A stretch of 36,410 nucleotides of DNA from CAIVND01 sp035532075. Its GTDB lineage: Bacteria; Actinomycetota; Acidimicrobiia; Acidimicrobiales; Bog-793. A model generated the notes under the pieces. That model saw only the letters and a list, made by a program, of their open reading frames with translations, searched no databases and was not told the DNA's origin. Shown in pieces: positions 24,327-32,623 of the stretch (the stretch's first letter is position 1; each line of letters opens with the position of its first letter). The stretch spans positions 1 to 36,410 of the forward strand of contig DATKRV010000072.1 in NCBI GenBank assembly GCA_035532075.1. Reading direction: 5' to 3'. The position numbers were made by a program, and so were the translations under genes.

Positions 24327-25391
24327 ATGCGCACCGTAACCGCCTATGCAACAACGGGTCCAAAGACCCCTTTCCAAAAGACAAGCATCGAAAGACGCGA
24401 CGTCGGTCCCAAGGACGTGCTGATCAAAATCGGCTACGCCGGTATCTGTCACAGCGATCTGCACACCGCCTGGGGCGAATGGGGCGATACCCTCTTTCCG
24501 CTCGTACCCGGACACGAGATTGCGGGCACCGTCGAACAGATCGGCTCCAAGGTCACGGGCTATTCAGTCGGAGACCGGGTCGGTGTCGGTTGCATGGTCG
24601 ATTCATGCCGCCAGTGCGAGAACTGCCTTGCCGGACTGGAGCAGTACTGTCTGAATGGGTTCATCGCGACCTACAACGCGATTGGCAAAGATGGCCGAGC
24701 GACCGACGGCGGATACTCAACCCATATCGTCGTCGATGAGGACTTTGTGCTGGGGATTCCCGAGGGCATCACGAGTGATGTCGCGGCCCCCCTGATGTGT
24801 GCCGGTATCACGCTTTACTCTCCCCTTTGTCACTGGGGCGCAGGTCCTGACCGACAAATTGCGATCGTCGGCCTCGGGGGTCTGGGACACATGGGTGTCA
24901 AAATCGCACACGCGATGGGTGCAGAGGTAACGGTGCTCTCCCACACGCCGGAAAAACAATCCGACGCGATAGCCCTTGGTGCGGATCACTTTTACCCGAC
25001 GAGCGATACAGACACCTTCGACCTGCTCGCTCGTCGATTCGACCTGATCATCGACACCGTCTCAGCCAAGGTCGCGATTGATTCCTATCTCTCGCTGCTG
25101 CGTCTCGACGGCTCGTTTGTCAACGTCGGTGCTCCACCAGAGCCGCTCACGGTGCACGCATTCTCGCTCGTTGACGGCCGCAGGAGTATCTCGGGATCCC
25201 TCATCGGAGGAGTCCGAGAGACCCAGGAGATGCTGGACTTCTGCGCCGGTCACGGAATCGGTGCTGACATCGAGGTGATCGGCGGCGGCGAGATCGATGC
25301 CGCGTACCAGCGCATGCTCCAAAGCAACGTCCACTACCGGTTCGTCATCGACATCGCGTCATTCGATACCGACGAGGCTCCCCGGAATTGA
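24327..25391 (+). CDS. Zinc-dependent alcohol dehydrogenase (cinnamyl-alcohol-dehydrogenase-like)
   Basis: A 354-residue MDR enzyme with both zinc sites. The catalytic zinc uses Cys41 (GICHSD), His63-Glu64 (PGHE) and Cys158 (APLMCAGIT). The structural zinc uses Cys94, 97, 100 and 108 (DSCRQCENCLAG...YC). The Rossmann motif is IVGLGGLGHMG, and the following VTVLSHTPEK, with Ser in place of an acidic residue, suggests NADP(H). This matches the YahK/cinnamyl-alcohol dehydrogenase type that reduces aromatic and aliphatic aldehydes. The ATG at 24327 or the adjacent TTG at 24324 (better spaced from AGGAG) is the start; the open frame further upstream is not coding. It converges on the metal-dependent cupin-like gene at 25459. 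Confidence 0.92.
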   Translation: MRTVTAYATTGPKTPFQKTSIERRDVGPKDVLIKIGYAGICHSDLHTAWGEWGDTLFPLVPGHEIAGTVEQIGSKVTGYSVGDRVGVGCMVDSCRQCENCLAGLEQYCLNGFIATYNAIGKDGRATDGGYSTHIVVDEDFVLGIPEGITSDVAAPLMCAGITLYSPLCHWGAGPDRQIAIVGLGGLGHMGVKIAHAMGAEVTVLSHTPEKQSDAIALGADHFYPTSDTDTFDLLARRFDLIIDTVSAKVAIDSYLSLLRLDGSFVNVGAPPEPLTVHAFSLVDGRRSISGSLIGGVRETQEMLDFCAGHGIGADIEVIGGGEIDAAYQRMLQSNVHYRFVIDIASFDTDEAPRN

Positions 25392-25392
25392 A

Positions 25393-25431
25393 TTGAGCTG
25401 CGCTGGGTTGAGCCGGATTGAGCTGGGCTGG
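25393..25431. repeat. Short imperfect direct repeat in a convergent gap
   Basis: TTGAGCTGCGCTGG (25393-25406) recurs as TTGAGCTGGGCTGG (25418-25431), with a third partial TTGAGC between them. It lies directly after the alcohol dehydrogenase stop. It is not an inverted repeat and so is not a normal terminator. Confidence 0.55.
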
Positions 25432-25458
25432 AGCACTACCTATCCCCTGAGGACTCTG

Positions 25459-26100
25459 TCAGTGGGCCTCCGTACCAGGAAGCATCTCGCACGGGGTCTG
25501 CCTCGGTCCGAGACCCTCCCAGTATCGGTTGGTCTCCGGGTCGTATCGCCCCTGCATGAATCCTCCGCTCTTTTGCGAGCGGATGATGATCGCAACTGCC
25601 CGTTCACCGACCGATACCTCTCGATGGATCTCGTAGGGCCGCACGAGGTCAATCTCTCCCGGACTGACGTAACGGTCCGCCGTACGACGAATCTCGGCGT
25701 AGTCGGGTCGCGAACCGTCATCGATCCGATCCGCCCTCTCGATCCGTTCGTGGCCGTCGAGTACTCCATAGAGGGTATAGATGTGCGCATGGTCGTGCAG
25801 ATGCCGACTTGTCTGGGAGCGCTCCCATGCAATACGTCCCTCGCCCTTGGTGAGGCCATTCACCGCAAATCCATAATCGGGATCCTCGTAGAAGATGAGG
25901 TTCTCCGCTCGGCCATCACGAGGAACACACTCGGGCCAGTTCTTCGACGCCGCGATTACATCGGGGTCGGCAAGCAGGTCTGAGAGGATCGGCGACAACT
26001 GTTCCCATCGTCGCTCTGGATCGGACTCTCGCGAAAAAAGATCCCTCGCCGTGGAGATAAATACATCAAGCGCGTTCTCTGTCTTTACTGGAGTGCTCAT
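25459..26100 (-). CDS. Predicted metal-dependent enzyme, cysteine-dioxygenase-like cupin
   Basis: A 213-residue protein of the double-stranded beta-helix group related to cysteine dioxygenase. The metal motif is SRHLHDHAHIYTLYGVLDGHE (positions 98-118), giving His102 and His104. A later histidine in RPYEIHREVS could complete a three-histidine iron site. An N-terminal helical part (VFISTARDLFS, ERRWEQLSPILSDLL) precedes the barrel, as is usual. The start at 26100 follows AAGGAGCATCT, and the upstream start at 26133 would include that site in the coding sequence. It lies 47 bases downstream of the amidohydrolase at 26148 on the same strand, so they are probably co-transcribed. A dioxygenase or thiol-oxygenase role is possible. 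Confidence 0.75.
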   Translation of the reverse strand: MSTPVKTENALDVFISTARDLFSRESDPERRWEQLSPILSDLLADPDVIAASKNWPECVPRDGRAENLIFYEDPDYGFAVNGLTKGEGRIAWERSQTSRHLHDHAHIYTLYGVLDGHERIERADRIDDGSRPDYAEIRRTADRYVSPGEIDLVRPYEIHREVSVGERAVAIIIRSQKSGGFMQGRYDPETNRYWEGLGPRQTPCEMLPGTEAH

Positions 26101-26147
26101 AGATGCTCCTTCGACCTCAAGATAGGCCAGCATTCAACCGATGATTC

Positions 26148-27278
26148 TTATTGCACAGCGTAGAACCGTGCACAGTTGTCCCAGAGGATCTTCTGCTTTG
26201 TCTCGCGATCAAGCGGAAGTTCGAGAAAACTCGACACAGCTTTCGGATAGCGGGAATCGCCGTGTGGGTAATCGGTCGAAAAGACGAGCTGATCGGCGCC
26301 GAAATCCTCGATCATGTGTCGGACCGGAGTCTCATCGGGTTCAACCGAGACATAACACTGTCGCTTGAAATACTCACTCGGCGCCATGGACAGCTCCGAC
26401 ATGAAGACATCACCCTCAAGTTCGTAGTGTTCGTCCATCCGCCACAACAACCACGGTGCCCAGGAACAGTTCGCCTCAAGAAAGGCGACCTTGAGTCGCG
26501 GATGACGCTCGAGTACCCCCGCACAAAGGAAGCTCGCCATCGCCGTCATGTTCTCGAACGGCTGCCCGTAGATCCGACGCAGGCCGAGGTTTGGCATGAA
26601 GTGTTCGCCCGAGCGACGGACGCCACCTGAAAGTGCCTCATGGAAACCGATCGGGATATCGAGGTCTTCGAGCACCTCCCAGAGCGGCTCGTAGTAGGGA
26701 TCGTGCCAGTTGCGCCCGTTCACGACGTTTGCCCGGATGAACACCGCGCGAAAATCCAGTTCGTTGACGACTCGCTGGCTCTCTTTGACCGCATCGTCGA
26801 TATCAAAGACCGAGATCATTCCGGCCCCAAGGAGACGCGCCGTATCCGGAGCACAGAAATCGAACATCCAGTTGTTGTAGGCCCGTGCAATTGCCGCGGC
26901 CAGTCGCGGCTCACGGCCCGGACGATCAAGCGCATGGAGACCGCGACTCGGGAAGAGGACCGCGACGTCAAGACCCTCGTGGTCCATCGCCTCAATCTGG
27001 CATTCCGTCGTCCATCCTCGGCGCGAATGGTCGGCATAGAGCACCTGGTTCCGTTCGTAGTTGTGGCCATTCTCGAGGATGGAGCGTTGACTCCGGGGAC
27101 CGATCGGATCAGCTACCTCGTCACCGGGAAAGATCAGTCCAAGATCACGCACGTTCTCCGAGAGCCTGCCGACCGGCGCCGACTTCTTGAACTCCGGTTC
27201 GAGGTAGCGCTGCCAAAGATCCGCGGGTTCCATGACATGCATATCGCTGTCCATGATCCGAAAGCCATCGAGTGCCAC
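26148..27278 (-). CDS. Amidohydrolase-2 family enzyme (DxDxH subtype)
   Basis: A 376-residue amidohydrolase. The N-terminal motif is RIMDSDMHVMEP, the DxDxH variant also seen at 18597. The mid-barrel histidine is in PIGFHEALSGG. The strand KVAFLEANCSWAPWLLWRMDEH and the late FSTDYPHGDSRYP are strongly characteristic of this large actinobacterial and proteobacterial group, often found beside Rieske oxygenases and acyl-CoA enzymes. The GTG at 27278 is preceded by a purine-rich GGGGGTATGGGGA. An inverted repeat (GTTAC...GTAAC, 27323-27340) lies about 45 bases upstream and could be an operator. It is the first gene of the unit with the cupin-like enzyme. Confidence 0.87.
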   Translation of the reverse strand: MALDGFRIMDSDMHVMEPADLWQRYLEPEFKKSAPVGRLSENVRDLGLIFPGDEVADPIGPRSQRSILENGHNYERNQVLYADHSRRGWTTECQIEAMDHEGLDVAVLFPSRGLHALDRPGREPRLAAAIARAYNNWMFDFCAPDTARLLGAGMISVFDIDDAVKESQRVVNELDFRAVFIRANVVNGRNWHDPYYEPLWEVLEDLDIPIGFHEALSGGVRRSGEHFMPNLGLRRIYGQPFENMTAMASFLCAGVLERHPRLKVAFLEANCSWAPWLLWRMDEHYELEGDVFMSELSMAPSEYFKRQCYVSVEPDETPVRHMIEDFGADQLVFSTDYPHGDSRYPKAVSSFLELPLDRETKQKILWDNCARFYAVQ

Positions 27279-27864
27279 GTCCCCATACCCCCAAGATGGC
27301 CAATCACCGCCAAAGGTGACCGGTTACGCGAGAGTGTAACGACCTCGGAGGAGACCAACAAGTGTGCTCGCTCGGCGACGCGTTCGAAACCGTGTCACCA
27401 CCCCTGCAGAGAGGTCTCGCGCAACGAAATGTCGATCGTGTGACGAAATCAAGCATCGCGGATGCGAAATGGCACGGTTCTCGACAGGTGTTGCAGCTCG
27501 GGAGTGCGGGTGGGCAACGTCGTTGGATGTTCTTTGGCATCGGTCATCAGATCCGCTTGCGTCGTGCTCATCGCCACGACGCCAGATACTCCCTTGGCGG
27601 GCCAACAAAGATCGCTACGGCGAGACATCCACCGACCTCTTTTTCGGCAAAAAGACCGTGCAAGATTCGTCGCAGAACGGAGCAAAGACGCAACGCAGCT
27701 ACCGAGATTCTCCGGGTTCCGACAATTCCACCATCGTATGCAGATGAATTCGAATCTTCCATCTTCACCCTCGAAACGCCGCCTCGTTAACGTTGCTCTC
27801 GGGCATCAAAGCAGCGCAAAACAGGCAGAGTATCTCCCTGTGGATTTTTCACACCGTTGCGCGC
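27279..27864. other. Intergenic region with an upstream dyad
   Basis: This 586-base gap lies between two minus-strand genes. It contains GTTACGC-GAGA-GTGTAAC (27323-27340), a short stem with a GNRA-type loop if transcribed rightward, or an operator for the leftward amidohydrolase. Open frames on both strands overlap without domain-like content. A 40-codon minus frame ending at 27449 has no ribosome site. Confidence 0.35.
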
Positions 27865-29289
27865 CTACGCGCCGAGCAACGGGGGGAATCGTCGTGATGC
27901 GATCGTCGCGCGTTCGAACTGCGTACTTGCCTGCAACAGGGCAAGGTCTCCATCAGGAGGACCGACGAGTTGGAGGCCAATCGGCAGACCGGCCGCGGTG
28001 AATCCAAACGGGAGCGCGATGGCCGGCAACCGAGTCGCCGAGATCAAATAGCACGAGGCCATCCACTCGAGATAATCACCCATTTCCCTTCCGTCGACGA
28101 CCGAGGGATACTCCAACTCGATCGGAAAGGGCGCGACCTGACTGACCGTCAGCGCAAAGAGATCAACGCGCGAAAAATAATCGCGCATCCTCGAGGCAAT
28201 CGCGCGCTGCTCGGCCTTGGCACGTTGAATCTGCGCCCGAGTCAGCGCAAGTCCGATCTCGACATTCCAGCGAATCGACTCCTTCACCATCTCCGAATGT
28301 GTCGCGACGATCGATGAAAATGCCTCGGCAAACTGATGCGCTCGGAGGGTTCGAAACACCTCATCCGCGCCGGCTAAATCCGGAAGCTCCTCAGTCACCT
28401 CCCAACCAAGCTCTTCGAAGACGACTGGGGCGCGAGCCAGTGCGTTGCGCACCTCGCGATCGATCGGGAAGAGCCCTCCAAGATCAGGCGACCACGCGAC
28501 TCGCCGCCGCCTGTTGTCAAGGGCTGTTGCGTCGACGAAATAATCGCTTGGGAGCGAAAGCGAATAGCGGACCCGTGCGTCCTCGCCAGCTATCGCCTCG
28601 AGCATCAGCGCGACGTCATCGACGGTCCGCGCGATCGGACCGGGAACACTGAGCCGCTCGTCGGAGACGCCTGAGGGAAAGCTGGGCACGCGGCCAAACG
28701 AGGGACGCATCCCGACGACACCGGAAAACGACGCCGGGTTACGCAGTGACCCACCCATATCGCTGCCATCCGCGAGCGGATGCATACCAAGCGCAACACC
28801 GACGGCTGCGCCGCCGCTGCTTCCACCGGCAGAACGCGCCAAGTCGTATGGGTTATGCGTCGCGCCAAAAACCGGGTTGTAGGTATGAGAGCCGGCCGCG
28901 AATTCAGGTGTGTTGGTCTTGCCGATCGTGATGGCACCCGCGAGACGCAGTCTTTCGATGATCAGATCATCCGCCTCGGGCACGTTGTCGACAAGCAAAG
29001 GAGATCCGAATGTCGTGCGAATCCCCTTCGTTCGGTGGGTGTCTTTGTGTGCCATCGGCAGACCATGCAAGATCCCGAGCGGAACGTCCGAGACCGTCTT
29101 CGCGTCCGCCTCTTTTGCAGCAGCTCGCGCTCGGTCCTCCACGATGGTGACGAAGGCGTTGACGCTTGGGTTGTATCTGTTGATCTGCTCGAAATGCGCC
29201 TCGAGAAGTTCGACCGCGGAGATCTCACGGCTCTTGATCATCGCCGCCATCTCACGGGCGCTCTTTCGGCACAACTCGACCTCTCCCAT
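27865..29289 (-). CDS. Amidase-signature family hydrolase
   Basis: A 474-residue amidase-signature enzyme with the Ser-cisSer-Lys triad: Lys82 in MAHKDTHRTKG, Ser158 in ARSAGGSSGGAAVG, and the nucleophile Ser181 in ADGSDMGGSLRNPA. It hydrolyses carboxamides to acid and ammonia. It is not a GatA, since no gatB or gatC is present. The start ATG at 29289 (MGEVELC) is a typical beginning for the family. A GTG at 29316 would add nine residues, and neither has a strong ribosome site. It diverges from the alpha/beta hydrolase at 29536, sharing a 246-base promoter region. An amidase beside a molybdenum hydroxylase operon suits degradation of an amide or N-heterocycle. Confidence 0.9.
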   Translation of the reverse strand: MGEVELCRKSAREMAAMIKSREISAVELLEAHFEQINRYNPSVNAFVTIVEDRARAAAKEADAKTVSDVPLGILHGLPMAHKDTHRTKGIRTTFGSPLLVDNVPEADDLIIERLRLAGAITIGKTNTPEFAAGSHTYNPVFGATHNPYDLARSAGGSSGGAAVGVALGMHPLADGSDMGGSLRNPASFSGVVGMRPSFGRVPSFPSGVSDERLSVPGPIARTVDDVALMLEAIAGEDARVRYSLSLPSDYFVDATALDNRRRRVAWSPDLGGLFPIDREVRNALARAPVVFEELGWEVTEELPDLAGADEVFRTLRAHQFAEAFSSIVATHSEMVKESIRWNVEIGLALTRAQIQRAKAEQRAIASRMRDYFSRVDLFALTVSQVAPFPIELEYPSVVDGREMGDYLEWMASCYLISATRLPAIALPFGFTAAGLPIGLQLVGPPDGDLALLQASTQFERATIASRRFPPLLGA

Positions 29290-29535
29290 GGAACGTGTAT
29301 AGCCCGAGATGACCACCTGCGCACAATGCTCGAACGAGACGGGTTCGAGAGAACATCCCGAGATCTCCCTCTGCGAATGACATTCGCCGAGAGATCACCC
29401 CGGGCCAAGATGTTCTCCACTCGCCACAGAAGTGGGGAGGTTGCTAACGTCGTCCCCAGAGCCCTTTTACCTCGAAGAGCCACGCCCTTTGCACATTTCG
29501 TTCCGGGCCACTTGCAAAGATCAGGGAGCGATGAC

Positions 29536-30831
29536 ATGACCGAACAGTTTGCCTCCGCGAGCACCAACGTGATCGCCGAGATCACGAAATCATTCGATTG
29601 CGCCGCCGATGGTCCAATACCTGGTCAATTTGCGTCTCCAGTGCAGAGCGAACTCACCACGCCCCTACCACCGCCGGGGTTTGTCTGGGAGCAATACCTC
29701 TTCGAAGGAACCATCGCAGCCGAGAGGTTCAAGACGCTGCTCCAGATCATCCGGCCAGCGGATCGCGCACCTGCATCTCAGGTCGCGGTACTCGAGCCGT
29801 GGCATCGCGCGGGCTACTGGACGCTTTATTCAAAGGTGAACCGGTATCTCAGCCGCGAACGTCATGTCGCCGCCATTGTCGTCGCGAATCGAAACGTCCT
29901 CGAAAGCTTCATCAAGCCGGGCAACCCCGGGCAGTTCGATGATCTCTTCCTCCCCGATCTCGAGAACACCGACTCAGAGGTCATGGCCCAGGCCGGTGCG
30001 CTCCTCAGAAGCGGTGCCCTCAACGGCATGCGCGCCCGCGTCGTCATCCTCGGCGGACAGTCCACCGAGGGCTACTGGGTGCGCCGCTACATTCAACAAG
30101 AGCATGGCCAGGCGCATTTCAATGGCCGTAATGTCTTCGATGGGTACTACCCCGCGCAGTCGGCACTGAGCAGCCCGAGGGGGGTCATCAACGATCTCGA
30201 TGTCCCCGTCGTCGAAGTTCAGGGCGAGAGCGAACTGATCCGTTCATATGCAAACGGGAGGGTCGGGGCCGACTACCGCCGTGACGACGGTGAGCTGTAC
30301 CGCCTCTACGAGGTCCCCGGCATGCCCCACGTCAGCACGCGGCACGGGGCGAGCGCCGAGCGACTGCGCACGATGCACTGTGAGTGCTCCAACTGGTCAG
30401 AATTTCCGCTCTTTGAGATCCATCACGTGGCCCTTGACAACCTAATCTTGTGGGCCGATCGGGGACTCGCCGCCGTAGCGGCACCGAGGATCGAGACGAA
30501 AGATGACGGCCGGGTGATCGTACGTGACGGTCACGGCAACGCGCGCGGTGGACTGCGCACGAGCTACCTCGATGTTCCAACCGCAACGATCCACGCCACC
30601 TGTGGACCAACCCCGGAAGATTTTCGCGGCGATCGGTGCGACTTTCTCGCCTGGGAGGAGCCATTTGGCAAAGCGACGCTCACCTCGCTGTATGGCTCGC
30701 ACGAAAAGTACCGGTCACGGGTGAATCTGTCGCTCGACGATCTCGTCTCGCGCCGCTGGTATCTCGAGGCAGATGCAGATGAACTCCGAGATGAGGCCAA
30801 TGGATTTGACTGGGATTCGAGGACCCGTTAG
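29536..30831 (+). CDS. Alpha/beta-hydrolase domain protein (long form)
   Basis: A 431-residue protein of the group annotated 'alpha/beta hydrolase domain-containing' (ABhydrolase_10-like). The nucleophile elbow is VVILGGQSTEGYWVRRYI, with the serine in GQSTEG. An acid lies in the VPVVEVQGESELI strand, and the base is probably the histidine of VPGMPHVS. A helical cap lies between. This group often acts on esters or lactones. The ATG at 29536 follows AGGGAG by 7 bases. The open frame upstream from 28780 is antisense to the amidase and not coding. It stands alone on the plus strand and converges on DUF2237. Confidence 0.82.
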   Translation: MTEQFASASTNVIAEITKSFDCAADGPIPGQFASPVQSELTTPLPPPGFVWEQYLFEGTIAAERFKTLLQIIRPADRAPASQVAVLEPWHRAGYWTLYSKVNRYLSRERHVAAIVVANRNVLESFIKPGNPGQFDDLFLPDLENTDSEVMAQAGALLRSGALNGMRARVVILGGQSTEGYWVRRYIQQEHGQAHFNGRNVFDGYYPAQSALSSPRGVINDLDVPVVEVQGESELIRSYANGRVGADYRRDDGELYRLYEVPGMPHVSTRHGASAERLRTMHCECSNWSEFPLFEIHHVALDNLILWADRGLAAVAAPRIETKDDGRVIVRDGHGNARGGLRTSYLDVPTATIHATCGPTPEDFRGDRCDFLAWEEPFGKATLTSLYGSHEKYRSRVNLSLDDLVSRRWYLEADADELRDEANGFDWDSRTR

Positions 30832-30903
30832 TTCGCCCACTCGAAGCGAGGCTGAACCATCTGGTGGCTGTCTGGTGACTCTCGGATGCGATCAGCGAAT
30901 CCG

Positions 30904-31320
30904 CTATCCAAGGAGTTCGGTGGGACCCTCGGGGAGATCGATGGCATGTTCCTTGAGCACCTCGAAAGGAACGATGTCGAGCACGCTCTCATTCGTCGCA
31001 CGAAGCACCACAAATGCCGCCATCCCGTCGATGTGCGCGCGCAGGAAGTTTGCCGCGGTGACGCACCACTGGTCCCCCGGTACGAGGCCGGGAAAACCAT
31101 ACTGGGGCATAGGTGTCCCAAGGTCATTCCCGATCGACCGCTGGTGTTCGAGGAACTCCTGGGTGATCACCGCGCAGATGGTGTGACTTCCAAGATCTTC
31201 TGAGCCCGTGGTGCAACAACCGTCACGATAGAACCCGGTCAACGGGTCGCTCGAACAGGGCTGCAGCTCCCCTCCAAGGACATTGCGGCCACTCACCGTC
31301 GCCCTCTCGCCATACGTCAC
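30904..31320 (-). CDS. DUF2237 family protein
   Basis: A 138-residue cysteine-rich protein of DUF2237 (unknown function). Family motifs seen are NVLGGELQPCSSDPLTGFYR, the adjacent Cys35-Cys36 in DGCCTTG, HTICAVITQEFL, SIGNDLGTP and FPGLVPGDQWCVTA. The last is WCLCA in the family as I know it, so one cysteine is replaced here by threonine. Five cysteines remain (22, 35, 36, 49 and 86). The GTG start at 31320 lies 9 bases after the stop of the FAD-subunit gene, so it is the last gene of the molybdenum-hydroxylase operon. A link with metal or cofactor handling is plausible but unproven. Confidence 0.82.
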   Translation of the reverse strand: MTYGERATVSGRNVLGGELQPCSSDPLTGFYRDGCCTTGSEDLGSHTICAVITQEFLEHQRSIGNDLGTPMPQYGFPGLVPGDQWCVTAANFLRAHIDGMAAFVVLRATNESVLDIVPFEVLKEHAIDLPEGPTELLG

Positions 31321-31329
31321 AAGATGCGA

Positions 31330-32172
31330 TCAACCCTTAAGACAGATGGCCAGTGTCCGACGGGTCCAGACATCGACCATCGCACGCTTGTAGCGCTCCG
31401 AGCCGCGCTGGTCATCGGACGGGTTCGCACTCTTTGCGGCGCTCTCACCGACCGCCGCGATGAGTTCATCGGTCGGTCGGTTCCCGATCAAGAGCGATGC
31501 AGCCTCGGTGGCGAGAAACGCCGTGGAGTCAACCCCACCGAGTGCGATTCTGGCGTCTTTGACGCTTCCGTCATCAGCGAGTGTCATCGCGACTGCTATG
31601 CCAACGGTCGGATAGTCATCGTCGGAACCGGGGGTGAAACGCGTGTAGTGGGTGCGCTGTCCCGCGATCTTTGGCACCGTGACCTCGGTGACAAGTTCGT
31701 CCTCGCCAGCAGCCGATTCCATGAAACCAATGAAGAACTCCGCAAGCGGAACGTCGCGCTCTCCTGCGCGACCAGCGATGTGCGCGGTCGCGCCGAGCGA
31801 AAGGAGCACTGGCGGAATATCCTGACGCGGATCTCCATGGATGATCGCCCCGCCAACCGTCGCGACCGATCGGACACGCGGATTGCCGACTCGACTAGCG
31901 GCGAATGAGAGTACCGGAAGTGCGCTGTTGATGAGCGGTGAGTGCATCAGCTGCAACAGCGTCGTGGTCGCGCCGATGCGCACGGTCTGAGCATCACGCT
32001 CTTCAATGCCCGACAGCGCAGGCACCTGGTTGAGCAGCACCAGCCGATCTGGCTCGATTAGCCGGTTCTTCAGCATCAACGCGATCGAGGTGCCCCCACC
32101 CACCGCGAGGGTGTTCTCGTTCGAGATCTCGACAAGCGCGTCGCCAATCGTTGTCGGCGTGGAGATGAGCAT
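31330..32172 (-). CDS. FAD-binding (medium) subunit of a xanthine-dehydrogenase-family hydroxylase
   Basis: A 280-residue CoxM/FAD-binding subunit. The FAD site is in TLAVGGGTSIALMLKNR and the second contact in PRVRSVATVGGAIIHGDPRQD. The C-terminal CO-dehydrogenase flavoprotein-like domain follows (ARIALGGVDSTAFLATEA). It passes electrons from the iron-sulfur subunit to an acceptor. The ATG at 32172 is one base after the stop of the small-subunit gene (TGAGATG), so translation is probably coupled. A TTG at 32187 is the alternative. It has no export signal. Together with the two genes upstream it forms a complete cytoplasmic three-subunit molybdenum hydroxylase. Confidence 0.9.
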   Translation of the reverse strand: MLISTPTTIGDALVEISNENTLAVGGGTSIALMLKNRLIEPDRLVLLNQVPALSGIEERDAQTVRIGATTTLLQLMHSPLINSALPVLSFAASRVGNPRVRSVATVGGAIIHGDPRQDIPPVLLSLGATAHIAGRAGERDVPLAEFFIGFMESAAGEDELVTEVTVPKIAGQRTHYTRFTPGSDDDYPTVGIAVAMTLADDGSVKDARIALGGVDSTAFLATEAASLLIGNRPTDELIAAVGESAAKSANPSDDQRGSERYKRAMVDVWTRRTLAICLKG

Positions 32173-32173
32173 C

Positions 32174-32623
32174 TCATTTACTGGCAAGGTAGGTCCTCAC
32201 AGACTCGGTGATGGTGACATAGCCGGTACAGCGACACAGGTTGCCCGCCATGAACTCGCGGATCTCCTCCTCGTTTGCCTTCGGATTCTCGATCCCAAGT
32301 GCATAGGCGGAAACGACCTGTCCCGGAGTACAGATGCCGCACTGCATTCCCTCTTTTTCGACAAACGCATCGAGCAGTGCTGAATCCTTCGCGGTGAGAC
32401 CCTCGACGGTCCACACGTCTTGTCCCTCGGCAAGCGCGGCGAGATAGATGCACGAGGCGACGGGAACATCGTTGACGAGCACCGTGCAGGCTCCGCAGAC
32501 ACCGACTCCGCAGCCCTCTTTCGTTCCCGTAAAGCCATTCAGTCGAAGTACGTCGACCAACAGGCTTTCGGAGGGAGTCTCTGCCGAAAACGGCCTCCCG
32601 TTGAGTGTCATCGTCACGTTCAT
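32174..32623 (-). CDS. [2Fe-2S] small subunit of a xanthine-dehydrogenase-family hydroxylase
   Basis: A 149-residue two-cluster ferredoxin subunit. The plant-type cluster ligands are Cys38, 43, 46 and 58 (EGCGVGVCGACTVLV...ASC). The second cluster, in the four-helix domain, uses Cys95, 98, 130 and 132 (MQCGICTPG...NLCRCTGY). It relays electrons from the molybdenum centre to FAD. The ATG at 32623 overlaps the stop of the large-subunit gene (ATGA) and follows AAGGGGCAACA. The length and all eight cysteines are standard, so the subunit should be functional. Confidence 0.95.
   Translation of the reverse strand: MNVTMTLNGRPFSAETPSESLLVDVLRLNGFTGTKEGCGVGVCGACTVLVNDVPVASCIYLAALAEGQDVWTVEGLTAKDSALLDAFVEKEGMQCGICTPGQVVSAYALGIENPKANEEEIREFMAGNLCRCTGYVTITESVRTYLASK

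Noticed and set aside
27449..27571. A 40-codon minus-strand frame (MSTTQADLMTDAKEHP...) as a small peptide gene
   Set aside because: Composition is acceptable but there is no ribosome site within normal distance and no recognised peptide family or maturation genes nearby.
28780..29535. Upstream extension of the long alpha/beta hydrolase
   Set aside because: The extension is antisense to the amidase and the ribosome site AGGGAG at 29523-29528 marks the real start at 29536.
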